DNA of 64,000 nt. Origin: an uncultured Halomonas sp. GTDB taxonomy: Bacteria > Pseudomonadota > Gammaproteobacteria > Pseudomonadales > Halomonadaceae. Shown here piece by piece: positions 1 to 7,348 of this stretch. The stretch spans positions 62,001 to 126,000 of the forward strand of contig NZ_CANLTC010000008.1 in the NCBI RefSeq assembly GCF_947493865.1, written 5' to 3'. Below the pieces are notes generated by a model that worked only from the letters and a program-made list of their open reading frames with translations, ran no database searches and was not told the DNA's origin. Both the position numbers and the translations under genes were made by a program. Every line of letters begins with the position of its first letter. The first letter of the stretch is position 1.

Positions 1-50
1 ATCACCGGGCTAATTAATATACGCGCCACCTCGACGAGGCAAGGCACTGC

Positions 51-126
51 GTCCCATTCGTCTAGTGGTCCAGGACACCGCCCTTTCACGGCGGTAACAG
101 GGGTTCGAACCCCCTATGGGACGCCA
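51..126 (+). tRNA. tRNA-Glu(TTC), first copy
   Basis: The cloverleaf is complete: acceptor GTCCCAT pairs with ATGGGAC, the anticodon stem CCGCC/GGCGG closes loop CTTTCAC with anticodon TTC, and the T arm reads GGGGTTCGAACCCC. The CCA end is encoded. The gene is identical to the copy at 339-414. A TAATAT box at 15-20 followed by a GC-rich discriminator could be the -10 element; its -35 lies outside the window. Confidence 0.97.
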
Positions 127-163
127 CTTCCTTTTCGCAGGTGCCAGAAAATTTGGAATCAAT

Positions 164-238
164 GCGGGAATAGCTCAGTGGTAGAGCATCGCCTTGCCAA
201 GGCGAGGGTCGCGAGTTCGAATCTCGTTTCCCGCTCCA
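164..238 (+). tRNA. tRNA-Gly(GCC)
   Basis: Acceptor GCGGGAA pairs with TTCCCGC, the D arm reads AGCTCAGTGGTAGAGC, the anticodon loop CTTGCCA gives GCC, the T arm is CGAGTTCGAATCTCG, and the CCA is encoded. It lies between two tRNA-Glu genes in the same direction, so all are probably cut from one precursor. A small inverted repeat (CCAGA-ATCA-TCTGG) starts at its CCA end. Confidence 0.97.
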
Positions 239-261
239 GAATCATCTGGTTATAAAGGTAA

Positions 262-314
262 GCGAGGGTCGCAAGCTGGAGCGCCAGCCCGGCCGGATCT
301 CGTTTCCCGCTTCA
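262..314 (+). pseudogene. decayed 3' half of a tRNA-Gly
   Basis: The segment starts with GCGAGGGTCGC and ends with ATCTCGTTTCCCGCTTCA, matching the 3' half of the tRNA-Gly 50 bases upstream. The T-arm centre is replaced by about 20 foreign bases that include a short CTGG-AGCG-CCAG hairpin, and the CCA is mutated to TCA. The D and anticodon arms are absent. It looks like the residue of a tandem tRNA duplication and cannot be a working tRNA. Confidence 0.75.
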
Positions 315-338
315 GGTACCCAATTTTTCGATCATTAC

Positions 339-414
339 GTCCCATTCGTCTAGTGGTCCAGGACACCGCCCTTTCACGGCGGTAACAGGGGTTCGAACCC
401 CCTATGGGACGCCA
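339..414 (+). tRNA. tRNA-Glu(TTC), second copy
   Basis: This is base-for-base identical to the tRNA at 51-126, and one flanking base on each side also matches. Anticodon loop CTTTCAC, complete T arm and encoded CCA are present. The repeated gene probably reflects dosage amplification within one operon. Confidence 0.97.
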
Positions 415-564
415 CCTTTTCCTCCCCCTGATTTCCTCTCTTGCGTCTGTACAGCAAGCGCATGGTTTGTTGGCTTCTTCGTTGTCTTTGCGCGTCATGG
501 TTTTCCCGGCATTCCTGAAGGGCCATGGCTGTCCTGGTTCGCGACAATGCGCTATGGTGTGGTT

Positions 565-690
565 TCGACACGGGGTGCGGTCGTTGCCGCTGAGACAATA
601 CCCGTTGAACCTGATCCAGTTAATGCTGGCGAAGGGATGTCAGCTGGCTCCATGGCGGCACCCTTCATTGCCGTGCAAGGAGCCCTATTC
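565..690 (+). promoter_or_regulatory. TPP riboswitch with SD-sequestering expression platform
   Basis: The aptamer runs from about 565 to 640. It has the conserved THI-box blocks: ACGGGGTGC, then GCTGAGA, then ACCCGTTGAACCTGATC, then TAATGCTGGCGAAGGGA. Downstream, GGCTCC at 646-651 is complementary to GGAGCC at 679-684, which overlaps the AAGGAG ribosome binding site of the SDR gene starting at 691. That helix would hide the ribosome site. The family is well known to repress thiamine genes when TPP is bound; translational control here is inferred from the helix. Confidence 0.93.
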
Positions 691-1467
691 ATGTCTAGTT
701 TCTCGCCTGCAATCGACACACAAGTCGTGCTGATCACCGGTGGCGCCCGGGGGCTTGGCGCGCATCTGTCTCGTGCATTTCTCGCCCAGGGTGCTCGAGT
801 GGTAATCAATTACTTCAAGAGTCGTGATGCTGCCGAGACACTGGTTCGCGAGGTGCCGGAGCGGGCGCTGGCCGTTCAGGCCGATGTCACTGATCCAGAA
901 GCAGTAAAGGCGCTTTTCGACAAGGCCCATGAGCACTTCGGTGCGCCTGTCACCACCGTGGTGAATAACGCACTGCCCACTTTTTCCTTCAACGGGGATG
1001 CCCGACCCCGAGCGGACAGTCTGAGCTGGGCGCAGATGAGCCAGCAGTTCGAAGGGGTGAATCGCGGAGCGCTCAACACCATTCAAGCAGCGCTTGCAGG
1101 GATGAGGGAGCAGGGCGGTGGGCGCATCATCAATATCGGCACCAACCTGTTCCAGAACCCCGTGGTGCCCTATCACGACTATACCGCCGGCAAGGCGGCG
1201 CTCTTGTCCCTGACCCGCACGTTGTCTCAGGACCTGGGCCCGGACAACATCACCGTGAACATGATTTCCGGCGGTCTTCTGCGTACCACGGATGCCTCCA
1301 GCGCCACCCCCGAGGCAGTGTTCGACTTGATCGCCCAGAACACACCGCTGCGCCGGGTGACCACGCCGGAAGAGTTCGCCGATGTGGCGCTGTTCTTTGC
1401 CTCGCCCTGGGCCCGGGCGATCACCGGCCAGAATTTGATCGTGGACGGCGGATTGGTGAAGGGCTGA
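691..1467 (+). CDS. short-chain dehydrogenase/reductase under TPP riboswitch
   Basis: This 258-residue protein is a classical-size SDR, a cytoplasmic NAD(P)(H)-dependent oxidoreductase. It has the cofactor motif TGGARGLG at residues 16-23, VNNA near 91, and the catalytic pair Y164 and K168 (YTAGK). The residue 13 before the Tyr, normally Ser, is Thr151. An open frame continues upstream to 547 but runs through the riboswitch; ATG 691 has AAGGAG nine bases upstream, so I place the start there. The stop overlaps the next ATG (TGATG), so the two genes are translationally coupled. TPP control suggests a role in making or salvaging a thiamine-related compound; the substrate is unknown. Annotation as a FabG-like ketoacyl reductase would be generic. 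Confidence 0.85.
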   Translation: MSSFSPAIDTQVVLITGGARGLGAHLSRAFLAQGARVVINYFKSRDAAETLVREVPERALAVQADVTDPEAVKALFDKAHEHFGAPVTTVVNNALPTFSFNGDARPRADSLSWAQMSQQFEGVNRGALNTIQAALAGMREQGGGRIINIGTNLFQNPVVPYHDYTAGKAALLSLTRTLSQDLGPDNITVNMISGGLLRTTDASSATPEAVFDLIAQNTPLRRVTTPEEFADVALFFASPWARAITGQNLIVDGGLVKG

Positions 1468-2771
1468 TGAAAACGCGCAACGAGACAGAAAAGCTGCATA
1501 TCAACCTGTTCATCATGGGCTGCGGCCACCATCGGGCTGCCTGGCGGCATCCGAATTCCGCGGCCGAGCGGCTGACGGATATCGCCTATTACGAATCCCT
1601 CGCCCAGATCGCCGAGCGTGGCAAGCTGGATGCGGTGTTTTTCGCCGACGGCATGAGTGTGGGCAGCGTGGAAGACGGCTTTCACTGGCATCTCGAGCCG
1701 CTGACGGCGCTTTCCGCCATGAGCCGGGCGACCCGGCACATCGGCCTGATCAGCACCATTTCCAGCACCTTCTATACCCCGTTTCATGCCGCAAGGCTGG
1801 TGGGGTCTCTGGATCATATTTCCGGCGGGCGCGTGGGCTGGAATGTGGTGACCTCGATGTTCGATGCGGAGGCGCGCAACCACAACTACGTTTCCATGCC
1901 TTCTCACGCCACACGTTACGCCCGAGCCGAGGAGTTCGTGCAGACGGTGCTGGCGCTTTGGGACAGCTGGGCCGAGGATGCCATCGAACGCGACCGCAAA
2001 GGCCGCTATGCCGACCCGGCCAAGGTGAGAAAGATTCATCACCGGGGCGAGCACTTTCTCGTCGATGGGCCGCTGAATCTGCCGCGTCCGCCCCAGGGGC
2101 ATCCTGTATTGATACAGGCTGGCGCATCCGAGCAGGGGCGCGATCTTGCGGCTCGTTTTGCGGAAGCCATCTACGCGGTGGCTTATGATCTGCCCGCTGC
2201 CCAGCGCTATTACCAGGACATCAAGGGCCGGGTAAGTGCGGCAGGGCGCAGCGTGCCGGTACCCATTTTGCCCGGGCTCGTCACTTATGTCGGTTCCACC
2301 ATGGAAGAGGCCAAGGCCAAGCAACGTGCCCTGGATGAGTGCCTGCCGGTTGAGGCCTCATTGCGCCAGTTGGGACTGTTCATCGAACAGGACTGCAGCG
2401 ACTGGGAACTGGATGCGCCGGTGCCGGAATTGCCGCCACTTACCGAGTTCACCGGTCCTCAGGGGCGCTATTCCACGATTCTGCGCATTATCGAGACGGA
2501 AAATCCCACCCTGCGCGAGCTATTGGGTCGATTGGCCGCTGGCGGCGGTCACTGCACCATGATCGGTACGCCGGAAACCATCGCCGATGAAATGGAGCGC
2601 TGGTTTCGCGAGGGCGGCGCGGATGGCTTCAACCTGATGCCGCCGTCACTGCCTTCCGGCATCGAGGATTTCGTGGAGCATGTCATCCCGGAACTGCAGC
2701 GCCGGGGCCTGTTCCGGGAAGCGTACGACACCACCACGCTGCGCGGCCATTTGGGGCTCGAGCGTCCTTAA
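1467..2771 (+). CDS. LLM-class (NtaA/DmoA-type) FMN-dependent monooxygenase
   Basis: This 434-residue protein resembles bacterial luciferase-like two-component monooxygenases of the NtaA/SnaA/DszA/DmoA group. Typical blocks are visible: HLEPLTALSAMSRATRHIGL, SGGRVGWNVVTS, PVLIQAGASEQGRDLAA, and a C-terminal GTPETIADEMERWFREGGADG. Such enzymes use reduced FMN from a partner reductase to oxygenate small sulfur or nitrogen compounds. No flavin reductase gene is next to it. It overlaps the SDR stop by one base and shares the TPP riboswitch. Its stop codon overlaps the stop of the convergent symporter within TTAA. A role in oxidative processing of a thiamine precursor or breakdown product is an inference from regulation only. 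Confidence 0.85.
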   Translation: MKTRNETEKLHINLFIMGCGHHRAAWRHPNSAAERLTDIAYYESLAQIAERGKLDAVFFADGMSVGSVEDGFHWHLEPLTALSAMSRATRHIGLISTISSTFYTPFHAARLVGSLDHISGGRVGWNVVTSMFDAEARNHNYVSMPSHATRYARAEEFVQTVLALWDSWAEDAIERDRKGRYADPAKVRKIHHRGEHFLVDGPLNLPRPPQGHPVLIQAGASEQGRDLAARFAEAIYAVAYDLPAAQRYYQDIKGRVSAAGRSVPVPILPGLVTYVGSTMEEAKAKQRALDECLPVEASLRQLGLFIEQDCSDWELDAPVPELPPLTEFTGPQGRYSTILRIIETENPTLRELLGRLAAGGGHCTMIGTPETIADEMERWFREGGADGFNLMPPSLPSGIEDFVEHVIPELQRRGLFREAYDTTTLRGHLGLERP

Positions 2772-4210
2772 CTCTCAAAGTGCCGCACGCCGGACTTCAA
2801 GCTCGCGAAATCAAAACGCTCCTTGGCCGGCAGGATCACAAGCATGACCAGTGCCACGATCACCGGCACGAAGGTGGCGAGCAGGAAGGACTCCATCAGG
2901 GTGTTCAGGGCATCGCCTGGGGCGGGGAACATGAAGAGTCCCGCTACCAGACCACCAGCGGTTGCCAGCACCGCAGCGCGACCGTCGAAACGGCGATTGA
3001 ACAGGCCAAAGAAGACCGGGAAGGCTGCCGCGCAGCAGAACAGGTCCGCCAGCAGGAACAGGTATAGCACGCTATACCCTTGAGCCGCGACGAAGGTGAC
3101 CGGAATCGCGATCGCAAGCATCAGCCAGCGAGACAGGCGCATCAGTTGGGTGTCGCTCGCACGGGGCATCAGCCGCCCGCCATCCACGGCGATCATGCTG
3201 GAAACGGCGCTGATGCTGGTGTCGGCGCTGCTCATCACCAGGGCAAGACCGAGAAAGATCAGTCCGATGCCGAACCAGTCTGGCGTGTCGTCGAGCAGCA
3301 CGCTGAACAGGGCCACGGAGCCGTCACCGGGTAACCCAAGCCCCACGAAGGCCAGGCCGAACAGACCCATCATGAAGATCATCGGCGTGCTCAAGAGGCC
3401 GCCGAGGAAAAACCCCAGGCGCACGGCCCGATTATCCCGCGCGGCATATACCCGCTGCCAGTTGCCCTGATAGAAAAGACCGGTCAACAGCACAGCCAGG
3501 AAGAAGGTGATGCCGGCCTTGAGTCCGCCCAGGTCCGCAATGTTCAGAAGCTGCGGCGCATTGGTTGCAAGCCCTTCGAGGGTGGGTTCGATACCGCCAG
3601 CGGCCTGCCAACCGAAGATGATGAGCACGAACAGCAGCGGCAGAATCACGATCATCTGTACCTTGTCGGTGAAGATCGAGGCGCGCAGTCCGCCGTAGAG
3701 GGTGTAAAGCAAGGTGGCGCCCATCACGATCACGCTGGTCGCCCATAGCGGCACGGGTGCTACCAACGCCACCATCATGGCGATGGCGGTGATCCCCGCA
3801 GCCAGGGAAATGAACAGATAGAACAGCATGATGACGAGGGTGAAAGCATACATCGGCCGACCGTAGCGGCTCATCACGAACTCGGTGAGGGAGTGCCCTT
3901 CGGGAGAGAATTCACGTAGACGTCGGCCCAGCGGAATCATCACCAGGCGCGGGGCGAACGAACCGAGTGCATAGCCGGTAATCGCCGCCAGGCCGCCCCA
4001 GGTAGCGGCCTGGGCCGGGCCGAATAGAATCCAGGTGCCCAGGGTTGATGCCATCAGGGTCAGTACCGTGGCAGTGGCACTCTGGCTGTTGCGAGCGATG
4101 ATGAAGTCTTCGAGGCTTTCATGATGGCGCTTGGCGTAGAGCATGCCGGGCAGGGCGAACAGTGTCGCAAAGGCGATGAGCCACCAGAGCGCTTGAGTGG
4201 TCGTCAGCAT
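2768..4210 (-). CDS. sodium:solute symporter (SSS family) under TPP riboswitch
   Basis: The 480-residue product has about 13 hydrophobic segments and SSS-family features: an N-terminal LEDFIIARNSQSA segment, a GTWILFGPAQAATWGG loop and ADTSISAVSSMIAVD in the core. It would import a small solute using Na+ at the inner membrane. The open frame begins four codons upstream at 4222, but ATG 4210 has GGAGG seven bases before it, so 4210 is preferred. A TPP riboswitch precedes it. Rodionov and colleagues described a THI-box-linked SSS carrier called ThiV; this may be an equivalent, but I cannot show orthology. The substrate is probably thiamine, a pyrimidine or a thiazole precursor, or an analogue. 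Confidence 0.85.
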   Translation of the reverse strand: MLTTTQALWWLIAFATLFALPGMLYAKRHHESLEDFIIARNSQSATATVLTLMASTLGTWILFGPAQAATWGGLAAITGYALGSFAPRLVMIPLGRRLREFSPEGHSLTEFVMSRYGRPMYAFTLVIMLFYLFISLAAGITAIAMMVALVAPVPLWATSVIVMGATLLYTLYGGLRASIFTDKVQMIVILPLLFVLIIFGWQAAGGIEPTLEGLATNAPQLLNIADLGGLKAGITFFLAVLLTGLFYQGNWQRVYAARDNRAVRLGFFLGGLLSTPMIFMMGLFGLAFVGLGLPGDGSVALFSVLLDDTPDWFGIGLIFLGLALVMSSADTSISAVSSMIAVDGGRLMPRASDTQLMRLSRWLMLAIAIPVTFVAAQGYSVLYLFLLADLFCCAAAFPVFFGLFNRRFDGRAAVLATAGGLVAGLFMFPAPGDALNTLMESFLLATFVPVIVALVMLVILPAKERFDFASLKSGVRHFES

Positions 4211-4304
4211 TATTGCCTCCATTACGTGAAAATGCCCGGCAGGGTGCCGAACGCCGTGATGGAGGCGTAATCGCGTTGGGTAGAAGCGTGACAGAGAGGC
4301 ACTT

Positions 4305-4405
4305 CCTTCCCTTCGCCGGCATTATCCGGATCAGGTTCGAAGGGTTACCACTGCCATGTTTCATGCGTCTGGCAGCGGAATCTCAGTCCACTTGGACTCC
4401 CCCAG
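4305..4405 (-). promoter_or_regulatory. TPP riboswitch (minus strand) upstream of the symporter
   Basis: On the minus strand the conserved blocks occur in order: GGGGAGTCC, GACTGAGA, ACCCTTCGAACCTGATCCGG and ATAATGCCGGCGAAGG. The aptamer ends about 95 bases before the symporter start. In that gap, + strand 4259-4266 (ATGGAGGC) and 4215-4222 (GCCTCCAT) are exact reverse complements, and the latter covers the symporter's GGAGG ribosome site. This again predicts SD sequestration. The upstream Yip1-like gene ends at 4476, so the element lies in its own intergenic space. Confidence 0.93.
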
Positions 4406-4475
4406 GAATGCTCGCAAGCGTAGAACGATGGCCTGTATGGGTCAAGTGATCGATGGCAGGCCGGCTGACCTTGCC

Positions 4476-5036
4476 TCAGTAAGCCCAGGCGACCGCGATC
4501 AACAATCCCCAGGCCAATACGCTTGCGGACATGATCGTGTAAGTTGCCGACATGGTTTCCATCTCTTCCTGTTCGCGTGCCAGGCCTTGCAGGCCGTGAT
4601 AGACGAGGCTGCAGGAAATACCCAGCGCGATTAGTGCAACGAGGACATTGAACGCCAGACTGGGCACCCATAGCGCCAGTGCCGACAGCCACATCGGAAT
4701 AGGCGCCAGAGCCGCCAAAAGGTAGGCATCATGAATGCTGAGAGCGCTCTTGCCGGTATTGGTGACCTCGTAGATCAGCCAGCCCATCACCGCGAAGGTC
4801 AGCAACTCCGCCAGAAAGAAGATGGTAGTGATGAAGCGCCACTGTTTATCGGCGAACCCTGGCAGGAAGGCATCACCATAATGGGTGCCGGCGTAGTAGA
4901 GCATAAGCGGTGGAATGAGGGACATCGGCAGCACAACGCACAGTACCAGCAATTGAACCGATGGTTGGCGCCGGGAAAGCTCCTTCCAGCCATGAGTGGA
5001 GGAGAAGGGCAGCTGCATTAGGGAAATCGGCGTCAT
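4476..5036 (-). CDS. Yip1-domain-like inner membrane protein
   Basis: This 186-residue protein has about five hydrophobic helices, a short N-terminal cytoplasmic stretch with SSTHGWKEL, and LPMSLIPPLMLYYAG followed by a polar loop. These are typical of small bacterial Yip1-family (PF04893-type) membrane proteins, whose function is unknown. It is transcribed away from the MarR regulator at 5114 and shares the AT-rich palindromic spacer with it, so it may be a regulated target. It lies upstream of the TPP-riboswitch symporter on the same strand, but the aptamer separates them. Confidence 0.65.
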   Translation of the reverse strand: MTPISLMQLPFSSTHGWKELSRRQPSVQLLVLCVVLPMSLIPPLMLYYAGTHYGDAFLPGFADKQWRFITTIFFLAELLTFAVMGWLIYEVTNTGKSALSIHDAYLLAALAPIPMWLSALALWVPSLAFNVLVALIALGISCSLVYHGLQGLAREQEEMETMSATYTIMSASVLAWGLLIAVAWAY

Positions 5037-5056
5037 GATACACCTCGATCGAAATT

Positions 5057-5077
5057 AAATATCATATTATGATATTT
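5057..5077. promoter_or_regulatory. perfect 9-bp-arm palindrome, candidate MarR operator
   Basis: The arms AAATATCAT and ATGATATTT are perfect reverse complements around the three bases ATT. The site sits in the 77-bp gap between the divergent Yip1-like gene and the marR-type gene, and is much more AT-rich than its surroundings. MarR dimers bind such palindromes and usually repress their own gene and a divergent neighbour. Binding is inferred. Confidence 0.6.
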
Positions 5078-5113
5078 CTAGTTTGACTTAAGCTGAGTGT
5101 CAAGGAGAGAAGC

Positions 5114-5551
5114 ATGGAATCGCCAGAATCCGCGTCGCGTACATCACTGGCTAAAACCGATTTCGAGCGCCTCTCGCATTTTCGCTATCGCCTGCGGTGC
5201 TTTCTGCGGCAAAGTGAGGATATGTGTCGCGCCAGTGGGCTGACCCCGCTGCAGTACCAACTTCTGTTGCACTTACGGGGGTTTACAGGCCGCGAATGGG
5301 CGACGGTGGGCGAGTTGGCGGAGCGTCTGCAGGCCAAGCACCACGGCACCGTTGCGCTGATTGATCGCTGCGAGGAAGCAGGGTTGGTGGAGCGCCGCCC
5401 TGGGCAAGGGGATCGCCGCCGCATAGAGGTGCATCTGTTGGAAGAGGGGGCCCGGCTCGCGGAGTTAATCGCCGAGCAGCATCAACCTGAATTGCATTTG
5501 CTTCAGGATGAATTCCAGCTAGCAGGTTGGCTGAACCAAAAGCCAACTTGA
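5114..5551 (+). CDS. MarR-family transcriptional regulator
   Basis: The 145-residue product has the MarR winged-helix layout: LTPLQYQLLLHLRGF near residues 43-57, the recognition region GELAERLQAKHHGTVALIDRCEEAGLVERRPGQGDRRRIEVHL in the centre, and C-terminal dimerisation helices. The RRPGQGDRR wing is diagnostic. SD GGAGAG precedes ATG 5114. It is divergent from the Yip1-like gene and close to the ABC exporter operon that follows, so it could control either. The ligand is unknown. Confidence 0.88.
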   Translation: MESPESASRTSLAKTDFERLSHFRYRLRCFLRQSEDMCRASGLTPLQYQLLLHLRGFTGREWATVGELAERLQAKHHGTVALIDRCEEAGLVERRPGQGDRRRIEVHLLEEGARLAELIAEQHQPELHLLQDEFQLAGWLNQKPT

Positions 5552-5615
5552 ATTTTATCAATACGCCCTGATGTTAACAGACTCATTATTCACCAATTTG
5601 CGACAAGGATTGCCC

Positions 5616-6578
5616 ATGGCCGAACCGGCGCTGTCTATTCGTGGGCTGACCAAAGTCTACGATAATGGTTTTACTGCCTTGAAAGGCATCGATCTGGATG
5701 TTCCCCAAGGCGATTTCTTTGCCTTGCTAGGCCCCAACGGGGCGGGTAAATCCACCACCCTGGGGGTGGTGTGTTCTCTGGTCCAAAAAACCGCCGGCAA
5801 GGTGTCGATCTACGGCACCGATATCGACAAGGACTTTGCCAAGGCCAAATACAACCTGGGCGTGGTGCCCCAGGAGTTCAACTTCTCCCAGTTCGAGAAG
5901 GTCGAGGACATCATTCATGCCCAGGCGGGTTACTACGGCATGCCCTTGCGAGAGGCCAAGCCGCGCTGCAATCAATTGTTGAAGGATCTGGGCCTGTGGG
6001 ACAAGCGCAATGGCCCGGCGCGCATGCTCTCCGGCGGCATGAAGCGTCGCTTGATGATTGCTCGCGCCCTGATTCATCGCCCGCGCCTGCTGATTCTTGA
6101 TGAGCCTACCGCCGGGGTGGATATCGAACTTCGCCGCAGCATGTGGGAGTACATGAAGCGCATCAACCAGGAAGAAGGCACCACCATCATCCTGACCACC
6201 CACTATCTTGAGGAAGCCGAGAGCCTGTGCCGCAACATTGCCATCATCAATCATGGCGAGATCGTCAAGAACACCACGGTACGACAACTTCTGACTGAAC
6301 TCGATACGGAAACCTTCATTCTCGATCTGGCTGCGCCGGTAGAAAAGCCGCCGCGAATCGATAGTTTTGAGGTAGAACAAACGGAAGGTTCTCAGCTGAC
6401 CCTGGCGGTCAAGAAAGGCCAGCGCCTCAATGACGTCTTCGAGCAGCTTTCCGCTCACGGCATCAATGTGGTCTCGATGCGCAACCGCGCCAACCGGCTC
6501 GAGGAGATGTTTGTGTCCATGGTGGACGACGACAACGCCAAGGCCCGGGAAACGGCAAAGGCGGAGGTGCCATCGTGA
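5616..6578 (+). CDS. ABC transporter ATP-binding protein (ABC-2 exporter)
   Basis: This 320-residue ATPase has Walker A GPNGAGKST at 39-47, signature LSGGMKRRL at 138-146 and Walker B LLILDEP at 158-164, followed by the H-loop TTHYLEEAE and a C-terminal regulatory extension. It matches the YadG/CcmA-like multidrug or polysaccharide exporter class. The frame opens at 5571, but ATG 5616 has AAGGA upstream and starts the conserved region. Its stop overlaps the permease start (GTGA). The pair would form an inner-membrane exporter of unknown cargo. Confidence 0.92.
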   Translation: MAEPALSIRGLTKVYDNGFTALKGIDLDVPQGDFFALLGPNGAGKSTTLGVVCSLVQKTAGKVSIYGTDIDKDFAKAKYNLGVVPQEFNFSQFEKVEDIIHAQAGYYGMPLREAKPRCNQLLKDLGLWDKRNGPARMLSGGMKRRLMIARALIHRPRLLILDEPTAGVDIELRRSMWEYMKRINQEEGTTIILTTHYLEEAESLCRNIAIINHGEIVKNTTVRQLLTELDTETFILDLAAPVEKPPRIDSFEVEQTEGSQLTLAVKKGQRLNDVFEQLSAHGINVVSMRNRANRLEEMFVSMVDDDNAKARETAKAEVPS

Positions 6579-7348
6579 ATCCGCGTCAGATTCTGGTCGC
6601 CTTATGGACCCTGGTGTTCAAGGAGATCCGCCGCTTTACCCGTATCTGGCCGCAGACCCTGCTGCCGCCGTCTATCACCATGACCATGTACTTCATCATC
6701 TTCGGCAACCTGATCGGTTCGCGCATTGGCGAGATGGATGGCATCAGCTACATGGCCTACATCGTGCCGGGGTTGATCATGATGTCGGTGATCACCAACA
6801 GCTATTCCAACGTCGCCTCGTCGTTCTTCTCCAACAAGTTCCAGCGCAGCGTCGAGGAATTCATGGTCTCGCCCATGCCCGACTGGGTGATCCTGTCGGG
6901 TTTCGTGCTGGGCGGCATGGCCCGAGGGTTGGGCGTGGGGCTGATCGTCACCGTCGTCGCCTCCTTCTTCACGGACGTGACGATCCATCATCCGTTGGTG
7001 ACCTTGAGCGTGGTGTTGATGACCTCGGCGTTGTTTGCCATCGGCGGTTTCATCAACGCCTTGATGGCCAACAAGTTCGATGATATTTCCATCGTGCCGA
7101 TTTTCGTGCTGACACCGCTGACGTATCTGGGCGGGGTGTTCTACTCCATCGACATGCTGCCTGAATTCTGGCAGGGCGTATCGATGGCCAACCCGATCCT
7201 GTACATGGTCAATGTGTTTCGCTATGGCATTCTCGGCGTCTCCGATATTCCCGTGGGCGGGGCCCTGGTCGCCGTTGCCGCCTTCATTGTCGGGTTCTTT
7301 CTGCTCGCCCTGTGGATGCTGGGGCGCGGCAAGGGGATTCGGTCATGA
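6575..7348 (+). CDS. ABC-2 type transporter permease
   Basis: The 257-residue permease has six predicted membrane helices in the ABC-2 arrangement, including FGNLIGSRIGEMDGISYMAYIVPGL and the late VFYSIDMLPEFWQGVSMANPILYMVNVFRYGILG motif region (split by short loops). It resembles YadH. The GTG start overlaps the ATPase stop by four bases, so the two subunits are translationally coupled. Its own stop overlaps the queF ATG (ATGA), which is an unusual coupling of an exporter to queuosine synthesis. Confidence 0.92.
   Translation: MNPRQILVALWTLVFKEIRRFTRIWPQTLLPPSITMTMYFIIFGNLIGSRIGEMDGISYMAYIVPGLIMMSVITNSYSNVASSFFSNKFQRSVEEFMVSPMPDWVILSGFVLGGMARGLGVGLIVTVVASFFTDVTIHHPLVTLSVVLMTSALFAIGGFINALMANKFDDISIVPIFVLTPLTYLGGVFYSIDMLPEFWQGVSMANPILYMVNVFRYGILGVSDIPVGGALVAVAAFIVGFFLLALWMLGRGKGIRS

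Noticed and set aside
1227..2324. A 365-codon frame on - across the monooxygenase
   Set aside because: It is the shadow of two clear + strand genes and has no family pattern.
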